Numbered from the stretch's first letter, positions 9,601 to 49,699 are shown. The stretch is 64,000 nucleotides of DNA from Streptomyces typhae (GCF_009755605.1 NZ_WPNZ01000004.1:62001-126000); one strand, 5' to 3'. Numbers and translations: made by a program. Notes: generated by a model not told the origin, from the sequence alone.

Positions 9601-10266
9601 GGCGGCCTGCCGCAGGTCCTCGAAGGTGTCCCGCCACACGGCATTGGACGACGAGACGTCCATGAGCAGGGCGATCCGGTGCGTCGAGGTGTCCGCGGGC
9701 CGCAGCACGGGCAGCAGCAGACGCGACTCGGCGGCGCGCTCGGCGGTCGCGAACTCGTCGAACTGCGCGACCGCGCCGGGCACAGGGGTGCGGCGGCGCA
9801 GCGGGCGCAGCGCCCTGAGCAGGGCGTAGGGGTCGGGGAGTGTGCTGGGGGCGGGGATGTGCACGGTCGTCCCGCAGCCGTCCCCCGGGTCGGGTCCTGG
9901 CGCGCGGCCGGTGGTGGCGGCGCGGGGCACCGAGAGGGAGGCGAGCGGGGCGGTGGGCGGTCCCGGCGCCGCTTCCGACGCGCGGTCGGTGTCCTGTGGC
10001 TGCCCGGAGGAACCGTTCCCGGTGTCCGCGGGCTCGGCGGTGACGGGCGGGTCCGTGACCGGCAGTGTGGCCGGTGTGCCGGTGATCCCCGGGACCTTCG
10101 CGGCCAGCCACAGGACGTCGGCCAGGTCCTCCGCCCGGACGTCGCCGCCGTCCTCGCGCAGGCGCGCGATGAGGGCGGCGAGCGGCCCCGCCGCTGCCGG
10201 GTCCCCCTGCCGCCGCTCCCCTGCGCGGCGGGTCCCGGTGGTGGACCGGGATCCCTGCTCGCCCAT
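6625..10266 (-). CDS. vWA-type protein of the SAV_2336 N-terminal-domain-related family (VMAP system)
   Basis: 1213 aa. A Pro/Ala-rich N-terminus (about 60-140) leads into a SAV_2336-like von Willebrand A domain. The metal-binding MIDAS motif DVSSS (DxSxS; Asp203, Ser205, Ser207) follows a hydrophobic strand and is followed by the second core strand LVLVLSDC. The C-terminal 600 residues are helical and Ala-rich, probably TPR-like repeats, with no catalytic motif that I recognise. In VMAP ternary systems the vWA protein is the partner of the MoxR ATPase and is thought to form a protein-binding platform. ATG at 10266 has GGAGGA five bases upstream. The gene starts 13 bp after the MoxR stop and overlaps the STAND gene by 4 bp. 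Confidence 0.88.
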   Translation of the reverse strand: MGEQGSRSTTGTRRAGERRQGDPAAAGPLAALIARLREDGGDVRAEDLADVLWLAAKVPGITGTPATLPVTDPPVTAEPADTGNGSSGQPQDTDRASEAAPGPPTAPLASLSVPRAATTGRAPGPDPGDGCGTTVHIPAPSTLPDPYALLRALRPLRRRTPVPGAVAQFDEFATAERAAESRLLLPVLRPADTSTHRIALLMDVSSSNAVWRDTFEDLRQAAAQAGVFRDVAHHYVHETPYGEPRLARTFAPGSPSLSGDRLLAPGGHRLVLVLSDCVGPLWRDGHMQRLLHRLARSGPVAVMQPLPQRMWARTHLPPEPGILTRRPGLSGTIGFHAHSAPAAERARPGRVPVPILAPRAEALAAWARLVADLTGGATPGVAGFVGADHPAAPAAPAAESPGAPVERVSRFRATGSPDAVRLATLLAAVPLAFPVMQLVQRALLPESGPDVMAEVVLSGLLRRVDNSASGAGAAVGHTSDGALEFAFRPGVREELLLRLSVEDAQDVLRQASAYVERRFGRGGRNFPVIASAALSDRVAPEHIHARTAGAAAADLDGGAPDAPLLQDFARVSAQVLRRFGAPAALADRAHESAAAAVPADMLAARARDRLDDFRRLGSLRHLDLAVTDLGAAVETEREPAARAGHHAELAEALLLRWSFRPLGEQLREALYAAQEAVPLVPSARLTLTRVLERMADEAVADRLDRDLLPRWALTMMDAQRVDGRTSSAEGSRIAAVLLAGAVDHLAGPAARADADDTLVRDLALARVRVLRRLAVIGAPFARERPGQWCAARLLEALDTADLLVAGGPVDGALVARGAVLFDLARHHSDAGLLPPGNGRPHDAATTADPAARRAHAVRAAADLGAAADEPSWGALHPAERCRCVLDRAHALVLAQAGPPDDAALEEIHTLLDEARRLAETPVADSRSADTPPDPAADAVPTARLAAAGPAAPGRILGGVGDAPLPGRARIVAECALRRALVLTDCCPPGPAGAFVRRQDDAIEAWADALSLLVRDDPRLPAARTSLGELLTARATRTGSVGDRGAAVRMLRRAVDVSAPHDPESAGRRLLLARSLLAFAETTDTSAPREADDILDAVQPDATPPAVDAAVWQLRGDLAARAGDPKRAARCYATAADRAWRHSPAPQWFQAAAAHADALEHLGDTVRALHVYEQLVRALHEGGAPDLCTAREADRVRAAATRLGAAPAADGGGP

Positions 10267-10279
10267 GTGTGTCCTCCGG

Positions 10280-11287
10280 TCACCTGTACCGCGGCGCGAT
10301 CGGCCGCATGAGCATGTCGATGAGTTCCCCGCGCTGGACGGCGTCGCCGCCCGATGCGAGCTGCACCAGGAAGATGGCGTTGAGGAGTTGGTCCGCGGGT
10401 CGCAGCTCCCCCGCTGCGGCGCTCTGCACGAAGCGCTCGATCAGTGCGTGGTTGCGGTCCTCCCCACCGGGCCCGAAGTGCGCTTCGACCAGGGCCGCGA
10501 GCTGTGCGGGACCCGGCGCGGAGAGCTCCAGGGAGAGACAGCGGCGGAGCAGCGCGGCGGGGAAGTCCCGTTCGCCGTTGCTGGTGATCACGATGAACGG
10601 GAAGGCCCGGCAGCGCACCTTGCCGCCGTGCACCGCGATCCGCGCCCCGTCGTCCGTGAGGACGGTGGTCTCGGGCTGCCGGTCGGCGATGCGCTCCAGC
10701 TCGGGGATGGTGAACTCCCCCTCCTCCAGCACGTGCAGGAGGTCGTTGGGCAGGTCGATGTCGCTCTTGTCCAGCTCGTCGACGAGCAGGACGCGCGGCC
10801 GTTCCGTGGGGAGCAGCGCCGTGCCGAGCGGGCCGAGGCGGATGTAGCGCCCGATGCCGTCCGGCTGCGCGCCACCGTCCCCCGGGCCGAGCTGGGAGTC
10901 CTGGAGGCGGCCGATGGCGTCGTACTGGTAGAGCCCGTCCCGCAGGGTCGTCCGGCTGACGACGGGCCACTGGAGGACCCGGCCGAGGCCGAGTTCGTGG
11001 GCGACCGCGTGCGCGAGGGTCGACTTGCCCGAGCCCGGTTCGCCGGTGACGAGCAGCGGCCGCCGCAGATACAGGGCGGCGTTGACCAGCTCGACCGCGG
11101 CCTCGCTGTGCACCTTCGGCGCTCCGGCCCCGTTGCCGAGCCTGCGCCGGGTGGTGGAGTCGACCGGTGGCACCTCGTACGGGACGACGGTGCCGTCGAA
11201 CCTGCGCCAGGCCGGGGCCTCGGGGAGCAACGACATCCGCTCGGGGTCGGGTTCACCGGTTCCCCGGTAGATCAGCCAGTCGTCCAT
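10280..11287 (-). CDS. MoxR-family AAA+ ATPase
   Basis: 335 aa. Walker A GEPGSGKS (residues 82-89), Walker B VLLVDELDKSD (Asp170, Glu171), a sensor-1 segment FIVITSNGERDF and an arginine-finger region ALLRRC are all present, so it should be an active ATPase. MoxR proteins act as chaperone-like ATPases for vWA partners, and here the vWA gene follows directly, 13 bp downstream. The ATG at 11287 (MDDWLIYRG) is chosen because it has GAGGA about 11 bases upstream and the upstream extension of the frame has no protein-like composition. It lies 58 bp after the VMAP gene in the same operon. Confidence 0.92.
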   Translation of the reverse strand: MDDWLIYRGTGEPDPERMSLLPEAPAWRRFDGTVVPYEVPPVDSTTRRRLGNGAGAPKVHSEAAVELVNAALYLRRPLLVTGEPGSGKSTLAHAVAHELGLGRVLQWPVVSRTTLRDGLYQYDAIGRLQDSQLGPGDGGAQPDGIGRYIRLGPLGTALLPTERPRVLLVDELDKSDIDLPNDLLHVLEEGEFTIPELERIADRQPETTVLTDDGARIAVHGGKVRCRAFPFIVITSNGERDFPAALLRRCLSLELSAPGPAQLAALVEAHFGPGGEDRNHALIERFVQSAAAGELRPADQLLNAIFLVQLASGGDAVQRGELIDMLMRPIAPRYR

Positions 11288-11345
11288 GGTGGATGAGTTC
11301 CTCGCTCGGGTCGGGGCTGTCGCTTCCGGTGGGTGTCGTGGTCCG

Positions 11346-13328
11346 CTAGGGGGCTTCGAGGACGGTGTCTTCCGGGGCCAGCGGTCGGTGGGGGTCGTCC
11401 CAGAGGAGTGCCGTGTGTCTGGCCCAGTGCTCGGCCTCGCCCCCCTCGCCGCCATGGTGCCGCAACCGGCGTACTTCGTCCGGGAGTTCACGGATGGTCC
11501 GGATCTCCCCGAGCAACTCGGCGACACCTCGCGCGAAGACGTTTGCGGCTTCGGCACGGGTGGCGGGAGGCGTGTGCTCGCCCGTGCCCCACACGGCCAC
11601 GGCGTGACCGGCGTCGAGCGCCTCCCGCAGCGTCCGCTGTCCCTCCCCCCGCCCGACCGGGCGGCAGACGACGGGGACCACGCCGGGCCCCGCGTCCTCC
11701 CACCCCTCCGCCCGCTCCGTGGCCGCCCGCCGGTCGACGCCCCCGGCAGTGCCGGCGGGCCTGTCGCGCTGCGCGGTCAGTCTGTCGGCCCGCTGCAACG
11801 CGTCCCAGCGCTGCTCGCGGAGGTGCTCGGTGCGCTCCGAGCGTCGGCTCAGGGCGCGCAGCACGACGCTGCGGTGCGCACCGAGTTCGCGCTGTGTCCC
11901 GGGCCGCTCCAGGTCGCCGGTGCGCCACAGATGGACTTCCATGTCGAAGTGCTCGGGCGGTACGGCCACTTCGAGCGGGGCGGGCTGCTCCGGGAGGTCC
12001 ACCCGGCGGAAGGCCTCAGCCAGGGGCGCCGCGAGGTGGCGAACGACGTCGGCCACGGGCACCCCGGCGCCACCGTTCTCCTCGGCGAGCGCCACCCGGT
12101 TCCCGTCTCCGTGGTCGATCCCGATGCGCCAGTAGAAGCGGGGCGGCCGGGCCCAGTGCACCGGATCGAGTTCGACGGTGACGACGGGGCGGCCGTCGCC
12201 GCGGGCGGGGAACGGTCTCGCCCCGGCCGTGCCCGCGGGCCGCAGGGTGTCCGGCAGGGACGCCCCCGCGACCAAGGGCCGCAGGAAGTGGGCGACTTCC
12301 CCCGTCCGCTCCCGCACCCAGGCGAGCAGCCTGTCGGCGGCCCCGCCTTCCGGTTCCGTCTGCCGCGCGTACTGCGCCACCAGGTGGAGGTAGCGGAGGT
12401 ACACGACCGCGGGCGTCGTGTCCTGTCCGTAGAGCATCCCGTGACCGTCGCGCCAACTGCGCGGCGGCGTCCGGGCGTCGGCGCGGGGGTCCTCGCTCAG
12501 GACGGCCCGGAGCGTCTCGGTGACGGCGCGGGGCGAGGGGGGCGGCCCCAGGGCGGCCAGGAGCGCCAGGGCCGTGCCACGGTCGCCGGGGCTCCACTGG
12601 TCGCCGGAGACCACGAGGCCGCCGGGCAGCTTCCGCTGCAGGGCCGTCCAGGTGTCGGCGTCGTGCGCGGCCCGGTGTGCGTGCCAGGCGTCGTGGGCGG
12701 CGAGCACCCGGCGTCCCAGGGCGCCGAAGTGGTGCAGGGCCGTGGTGCTGACCAGGAGCGACGTACGCGTTGCCGCGTGCCTGGAGCGGGCCAGCGCCAC
12801 CACTTCTCCGGTGGCCGGGTCGACGGCGGGGCCGCCGCAGGCCCCGAACGGGAGGAAGCCGTCGACCCGCATCCCGTACTCCCCGACGCCGCCGACGCGC
12901 GTCATCCCTTCCCGCCACGGCCGCACCTCGCCCTCCGGGGAACGGACGTGGCCCTCGACCACGACCTGTCCCGGCAGCCGGGCGGGCCGGTCGCTGAGCC
13001 ACACCGAAGGGTGCGACACCTCGTCGATCAGCCGTACGAGGGCCAGGTCCCTCTCGGGCGGTACGGGGGCACGCGGATCGTCGTCGAGGAGCCATGCCTC
13101 CAGGCGGGCCGCGCGCGGCTCGCCCCCGGCGAGGCCGTCGCCCCGTACGAGAAAGGGCGTTCCGGGGTCCTTGCCGAGATGCGGGGCGAGCACGTGCGCG
13201 CAGGTCAGAATCCAGCCGGGGGCGACGAAGAAGCCGGTTCCCCACATGCCGTCGCCGCCCTCGGGCCGCAGCTCGACGAGGGCGGCGCGGGTCAGCCTGC
13301 TCAGATCGCTCTCGGCGTCGACGGACAT
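11346..13328 (-). CDS. VMAP protein: trypsin-like protease domain (Cys nucleophile) + VMAP-C domain
   Basis: 660 aa. Residues 1-230 form a chymotrypsin-fold peptidase: His45 in TCAHVLA, Asp94 in DLALVRL, and the nucleophile motif FGACGGPAVD, where Cys164 occupies the Ser position of GxSGGP. Residues about 240-400 are helical. Residues about 410-660 match the VMAP C-terminal pattern: a beta-rich part with the LEVAVPPEHFD segment and a following tryptophan, ending in a helical tail. In these conflict systems the protease is regarded as an effector or processing component controlled by the MoxR-vWA pair. ATG at 13328 follows a GGGGAG sequence with a rather long 13-base gap; the open frame extends to 13637, but that part lacks domain similarity. 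First gene of the operon. Confidence 0.87.
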   Translation of the reverse strand: MSVDAESDLSRLTRAALVELRPEGGDGMWGTGFFVAPGWILTCAHVLAPHLGKDPGTPFLVRGDGLAGGEPRAARLEAWLLDDDPRAPVPPERDLALVRLIDEVSHPSVWLSDRPARLPGQVVVEGHVRSPEGEVRPWREGMTRVGGVGEYGMRVDGFLPFGACGGPAVDPATGEVVALARSRHAATRTSLLVSTTALHHFGALGRRVLAAHDAWHAHRAAHDADTWTALQRKLPGGLVVSGDQWSPGDRGTALALLAALGPPPSPRAVTETLRAVLSEDPRADARTPPRSWRDGHGMLYGQDTTPAVVYLRYLHLVAQYARQTEPEGGAADRLLAWVRERTGEVAHFLRPLVAGASLPDTLRPAGTAGARPFPARGDGRPVVTVELDPVHWARPPRFYWRIGIDHGDGNRVALAEENGGAGVPVADVVRHLAAPLAEAFRRVDLPEQPAPLEVAVPPEHFDMEVHLWRTGDLERPGTQRELGAHRSVVLRALSRRSERTEHLREQRWDALQRADRLTAQRDRPAGTAGGVDRRAATERAEGWEDAGPGVVPVVCRPVGRGEGQRTLREALDAGHAVAVWGTGEHTPPATRAEAANVFARGVAELLGEIRTIRELPDEVRRLRHHGGEGGEAEHWARHTALLWDDPHRPLAPEDTVLEAP

Positions 13329-13673
13329 CGCCAGTTCGTGACTCCCCCGCTTCTCCCCCGCCTCTTCGTCACGGAGCGCGCCCGGACGTCGCAGCGACGT
13401 CCACCCGGCCGTCCGCCCGCTGTCGGGGTCGTCCCCCGAGGCTACCGGTCGGCCGGGCGCAGCGGGAGCGTGCGCGGCGCACCGCCGCCCCACCTGCGCT
13501 GCGGCGAAGTCCTGGAACGGTCGAGTCACTTGCGTACGGCAGCAGTCGGCGCATGATGGGAACCACTCCCCGGGCTCGACGCCCGCCGTCGCCCAGGACC
13601 CCGGCGACACGACCCCCATCTGTTCCGCCTGCACCACTCCGGGTCAGGCCGCGCCGCACCGAGGTGAAGCTCC
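13329..13673. promoter_or_regulatory. Divergent intergenic region, VMAP operon / STAS gene
   Basis: 345 bp between two divergent starts. It should hold the promoters of both the conflict-type operon (leftwards) and the STAS gene (rightwards). I see no clear -35/-10 pair or strong palindrome. Frames run through it on both strands, so the VMAP start could lie slightly further upstream. Confidence 0.5.
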
Positions 13674-14126
13674 GTGACGTCCGGCACCCCACGTTCCACG
13701 CGCCACCTGCGCGCCTACCGCACCCGAGGGCACACCGTCCTGGAGTTCCACGGCGAGATCGACATCGCCGCGGCTCAGGAGATCCAGCCCCGACTCGACC
13801 GTGCGACCGAGGCACCCGAGGCCCTGGTCGTCATCGATCTGACGCCCAGCACCTTCTTCGACTGCTCCGGCCTGCGGCTGCTGTGCCGCGCACGGCGGCG
13901 CGTCGTGGAGCGGTGCGGGCAGCTCGTGGTGGTCTGCCCGCACCCGGGCACGCTGCGGCTGTTGCGCCTCATCCGGCTGTTCGACGTCTTCCGCCCGTAC
14001 CCCTCCCTGGAGGCCGCCCTGGCCGACGCCGCGCCGGCGGAGCGGCCCGTGCGGAGGAGATTCGCGTGGGCGGCGGGGCGGGCGGCCTGCCGCAGGAACC
14101 GGGCGGGGGCCCGCACCGTGTGGTGA
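13674..14126 (+). CDS. STAS-domain anti-sigma-factor antagonist
   Basis: 150 aa. A complete STAS domain (about 15-115) has the N-terminal strand TVLEFHGEIDI and the signature TFFDCSGLRLL, in which Ser65 corresponds to the serine phosphorylated in SpoIIAA/RsbV-type antagonists. A basic tail of about 30 residues follows. Family role: the unphosphorylated protein captures an anti-sigma kinase and releases a stress-type sigma factor. No partner kinase or sigma gene is in the window. GTG at 13674 has GAGGTG seven bases upstream. The gene converges on the TetR gene with only 15 bp between the stops. Confidence 0.9.
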   Translation: MTSGTPRSTRHLRAYRTRGHTVLEFHGEIDIAAAQEIQPRLDRATEAPEALVVIDLTPSTFFDCSGLRLLCRARRRVVERCGQLVVVCPHPGTLRLLRLIRLFDVFRPYPSLEAALADAAPAERPVRRRFAWAAGRAACRRNRAGARTVW

Positions 14127-14141
14127 CGCGGGGTGTTCGCG

Positions 14142-14858
14142 TCACCCGTCGGCAGGGCGGCGCAGGCCGATGTACTCGCCCATGGCGGCGGCCCCGTACT
14201 CGAAGACCGCGGTGGGGTCCGGAGCGATGTCCATGATGTGGCTGTTGACCTCGAAGCCCACCATGCCGTGCAGTTGCGTCCACACCACGAACATGCGGGC
14301 CATCACGGAGCGGGGCAGCCCTTCGAGGAGGCCGGCGGCGAGCGCGTCGACGTTCTGGCTCATCCCGTCGGTCAGCGGCGCCTCGCCGGGCCGGTCGCCG
14401 GTGAGTTCGCCCGCCTTCTCGGCGTCGCGCAGGACGGCCACCATCGCGAGGACGATGCGGGCGACCGCCTCCATGGTCTCCGGCGGGGCGCTGTAGCCGG
14501 GCACCGGGCGGCCCCAGAGGAGCACGTACTCCTCCGGGTGGGCCACGGCCCACTCCCGGATGCCCTGCCACACGGCCACCCAGCGCCGCAGCGGATCGGC
14601 GCCCGCCGCGAGGGCCGCCTCGGCGGCGGCCTCCGTGCGGTCGGCGAGGGCCCGGTAGGAGCCGAGGACGAGGGCGGACAGCAACGCGTCCTCGTCGGGG
14701 AAGTGCTTGCCCGCCTCCTGGGTGTCGACGCCCGCTTCCGCTGCCACGGCCGCCGGGTCCAGGTTGGCGCGGTGCCGTTCCGTGAGCCGCGCCATCGCGG
14801 CCGGCTTGAGCCGCCCGAGCACGGCTTCCCGCTCGAGCTGTTCCTCGGTAGAAGTCAT
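14142..14858 (-). CDS. TetR-family transcriptional regulator
   Basis: 238 aa. The N-terminal HTH is degenerate but recognisable (about residues 34-60: AAVAAEAGVD...KHFPDEDALL). The C-terminal ligand domain contains the PEEYVLLWGRPVPGY segment and the MFVVWTQLHGMVGFEV segment typical of TetR_C_33 (WHG-type) regulators common in Streptomyces. ATG at 14858 is preceded by a weak purine-rich site. Two perfect inverted repeats lie upstream (14895-14909 and 14943-14959), in the region shared with the divergent LuxR-type gene, so autoregulation and control of that neighbour are plausible. Confidence 0.9.
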   Translation of the reverse strand: MTSTEEQLEREAVLGRLKPAAMARLTERHRANLDPAAVAAEAGVDTQEAGKHFPDEDALLSALVLGSYRALADRTEAAAEAALAAGADPLRRWVAVWQGIREWAVAHPEEYVLLWGRPVPGYSAPPETMEAVARIVLAMVAVLRDAEKAGELTGDRPGEAPLTDGMSQNVDALAAGLLEGLPRSVMARMFVVWTQLHGMVGFEVNSHIMDIAPDPTAVFEYGAAAMGEYIGLRRPADG

Positions 14859-14894
14859 GATCCGGACTTTTCCAGATCCCGGACCGGGTGTCGA

Positions 14895-14909
14895 TTACCT
14901 CCGCGGTAA
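14895..14909. promoter_or_regulatory. Candidate TetR operator, TTACC-N5-GGTAA
   Basis: A perfect 5-bp inverted repeat with a 5-base spacer, centred 44 bp upstream of the TetR start codon. The size and position suit TetR autoregulation. No binding data; inference from symmetry and location. Confidence 0.45.
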
Positions 14910-14942
14910 CGGGCAGGCCGGGGGCCGGAAGCTCGACCGGTC

Positions 14943-14959
14943 CTCAAGTGCTCCTTGAG
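14943..14959. promoter_or_regulatory. Candidate operator, CTCAAG-N5-CTTGAG
   Basis: A perfect 6-bp inverted repeat with a 5-base spacer in the middle of the TetR/LuxR divergent region. A smaller CCTT-GAGC-AAGG hairpin overlaps its right arm. It could be a second regulator site for the divergent promoters. Confidence 0.4.
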
Positions 14960-15113
14960 CAAGGGGCGTTGAGCGCTCCGCGGAACCCGGTCCCACCGGT
15001 CCCGCCGGTTTCCGTGGGCGCGGGGCGCGCCACGTCGACGGCCCTCGCACCCGTACGCCGCGGGCGGGGCGTCAGCGGAACGCGAGAATGACGTGAGCGG
15101 TACGTGAGCGCGC

Positions 15114-15817
15114 ATGTTCAGCCTGGTGAACAGCGTCGTGAAGCAGGAGGTGCGCAGGACCGTGCAGCAGACCGCCGAGAACGTCCCCCCCACTCAGCGT
15201 GTGTCGGTGAGCATTCACGCGTCGGACCCGATCTCCCGGGCCGGAGTGCTGAGTCAGTTGCGGCAGTACCCGGAGATCGTCCTCGCGCGGACCACGCCCG
15301 GAAGGACCGCGGCCAGGTCGCCCTGCTCCTCGCGGGCACCGTGGACGACGCGATCCTGACGCACCTGCGCGGACTCGTCCACACCGACGGCGTACGGGTG
15401 GTCCTGGTCGTGGACCGGATGCGGGAGGCCGACCTCCTGGACGTCGCGGGCTGCGGTGTCACCTCGATCGTGTGGCGCCGCGAGGCCACACCGGCGCGGC
15501 TGCTCCGGGCCGTCCTCGCGGCGCACCGCGGTGACGGCGACCTCCCGGGCGACCTGCTCGGCACGCTCCTCACCCGGATGGGGCGGCTGCGGGGCGACAC
15601 GCCGGATCCGGCCGGGATCGCCGCCGTGGGGATGGCGCCGCGCGAGGTCGACATCCTGCGCCTGGTGGCGGACGGCCTCGACACCGCGGAGATCGCGGTG
15701 AAGCTCGCCTACTCCGAACGGACCGTCAAGAACGCCCTGCACAACCTGTCGTCGCGCCTCCAGCTCCGCAACCGGGCGCACGCGGTGGCGTACGCGTTGC
15801 GGGCGGGCTACATCTGA
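15114..15817 (+). pseudogene. LuxR-type response regulator, apparently frameshifted
   Basis: The N-terminal part (ATG 15114; VSVSIHASDPISRAGVLSQLR) is in one frame and the rest (GQVALLLAGTVDDA ... GMAPREVDILRLVADGLDTAEIA ... SERTVKNALHNL) is in another. Together they make a standard LuxR-type regulator: receiver-like domain about 1-150 and a complete C-terminal HTH about 170-234. The switch is near 15288: inserting one C in the GCGCGG run after VLA would read VLAPDHARKDRGQV and restore a 234-aa protein. The receiver resembles atypical streptomycete types and I see no clear phospho-Asp motif. Either a real one-base deletion has inactivated the gene or the base call is wrong. The downstream frame is also open from 15104, but its first 60 codons do not look like protein. 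Confidence 0.75.
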
Positions 15818-15839
15818 GGCTCCGCACGCGGGTGAGCTT

Positions 15840-15858
15840 CCCGGGCTTCGCGCCCGGG
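15840..15858. terminator. Hairpin after the LuxR-type gene
   Basis: A 7-bp perfect stem (CCCGGGC / GCCCGGG) with a TTCGC loop begins 22 bp after the LuxR-type stop. Its position fits a transcription terminator for that gene. Confidence 0.6.
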
Positions 15859-15863
15859 GCGGG

Positions 15864-15993
15864 CCCCGTAAGGGGCGCGGGAAGCTTCGCGGCCGGCCAC
15901 GGAAAAGCCGCAGACTCGTCTGCTCACCACCCGGCAGACGCGTCTGCGGCCATTCCTCGGCTGAGCACGCAGTTCCCCGCGCCCCTTACGGGG
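15864..15993. repeat. Nested inverted repeats, probable bidirectional terminator
   Basis: Outer arms (15864-15882 and 15973-15993) contain CCCCGTAAGGGGCGCGGG and its complement with one bulged base. Inside, 15907-15923 and 15934-15950 form a 17-bp stem with a single mismatch and a 10-base loop. The TEII stop codon (16001) lies 7 bp from the right outer arm. The outer sequence resembles a hairpin found repeatedly between convergent Streptomyces genes (from memory). Confidence 0.7.
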
Positions 15994-16000
15994 CGGGTGC

Positions 16001-16759
16001 CTAGCCGACGGCCACGGCGCCGCGCAGCGTCTCGCGCACGGTCGCTATCACCTCGGCCGCGCGCGGGCTGAGGTAGAAGTGGCCGCCCTGGAACACCTGG
16101 ATGTCGAAGGCGGCGGTGGTGTGGGCGCGCCACGCCTGCGCCTCCGGCACCGTCGTCTTCGGGTCGTCGTCGCCCACGAGGGCGGTGATCGGGCAGTCGA
16201 CGGTGGTGTCCACCGGGCCGTACGTCTCGATGGCCCGGTAGTCGCTGCGGATGGCGGGCAGCACCATCCGCAGCAGCTCCTCGTCGCCGAGCACCTGGGC
16301 GTCGGTGCCGCTCATGGCCTTCATCTCGGCCACGATGCCGTCGTCGTCCCGCTGGTGGACGTTCTCCTCGCGCGACGTGGAGGGTGCGCGCCTGCCGGAG
16401 GCGAAGAGCCTGACGGGCGTGCGGCCCTGCTCCTGGAGCCTGCGCGCGACCTCGAACGCGACGACCGCGCCCATGCTGTGCCCGAAGAACACGACGGGCC
16501 GGTCGAACAGCGGCGCCACCACGGGGGCGATCCGGTCGGCGAGCTCACCGATGTCGTCCACGTTCGGCTCCATCCGCCGGTCCTGGCGGCCGGGGTACTG
16601 CAGAGCCGTCACGTCGCTGTCGCTCTTGAGCGCCGCCGAGACGGGGTGGTAGAAGGTCGCCGATCCGCCCGCGTGCGGGAAGCACACCAGACGGGCCGGG
16701 GCGTCCGGTGCGGGGTGGAACCGGCGGAGCCAGAGGTCGCTGCCGTCGGTAGCAGTCAT
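16001..16759 (-). CDS. Type II thioesterase (editing, alpha/beta hydrolase)
   Basis: 252 aa, the usual family length. The opening CFPHAGGSA (oxyanion region), the nucleophile elbow GHSMG with Ser95, Asp196 or Asp197 in VGDDDPKT and His226 in GGHFYL give a full catalytic triad. Discrete TEII enzymes clear stalled or wrongly loaded acyl groups from PKS and NRPS carrier proteins in the cytoplasm. It lies 79 bp downstream of PKS-3 on the same strand with no terminator between, so it is probably the last gene of the PKS operon. ATG at 16759 has only a weak GGAC-type ribosome-binding site. Confidence 0.94.
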   Translation of the reverse strand: MTATDGSDLWLRRFHPAPDAPARLVCFPHAGGSATFYHPVSAALKSDSDVTALQYPGRQDRRMEPNVDDIGELADRIAPVVAPLFDRPVVFFGHSMGAVVAFEVARRLQEQGRTPVRLFASGRRAPSTSREENVHQRDDDGIVAEMKAMSGTDAQVLGDEELLRMVLPAIRSDYRAIETYGPVDTTVDCPITALVGDDDPKTTVPEAQAWRAHTTAAFDIQVFQGGHFYLSPRAAEVIATVRETLRGAVAVG

Positions 16760-16784
16760 GTCGATCGTCCGTTCTGCTGTGGTT

Positions 16785-16822
16785 GTCGTACTCGGTCTTG
16801 CTCAGTCGTACTAGGTCGTACT
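16785..16822. repeat. Three copies of GTCGTACT between PKS-3 and the thioesterase
   Basis: Copies start at 16785, 16805 and 16815. They lie in the 79-bp gap in an otherwise unremarkable spacer. Function unknown. Confidence 0.5.
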
Positions 16823-16838
16823 CGAAGGCCCGCGGACT

Positions 16839-49668
<32,830 letters not shown>

Positions 49669-49699
49669 CTGTTGTGACCTTTCAGGCGAGTTCATCGGC

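Noticed and set aside
6629..10111. Upstream extension of the STAND frame to over 2400 residues
   Set aside because: The extra part is low-complexity Arg/Pro/Gly-rich sequence that overlaps the vWA gene in another frame. GTG 6628, with its GTGA overlap, is the sensible start.
13329..13637. Longer N-terminus for the VMAP protease
   Set aside because: The extra 103 residues are compositionally unlike the domain and would run through the whole divergent promoter region.
15104..15290. Plus-strand start at 15104 giving a single-frame LuxR-type protein
   Set aside because: Its first 60 residues do not look like protein, while the adjacent frame in the same stretch gives a receiver-like N-terminus; a frameshift explains both.
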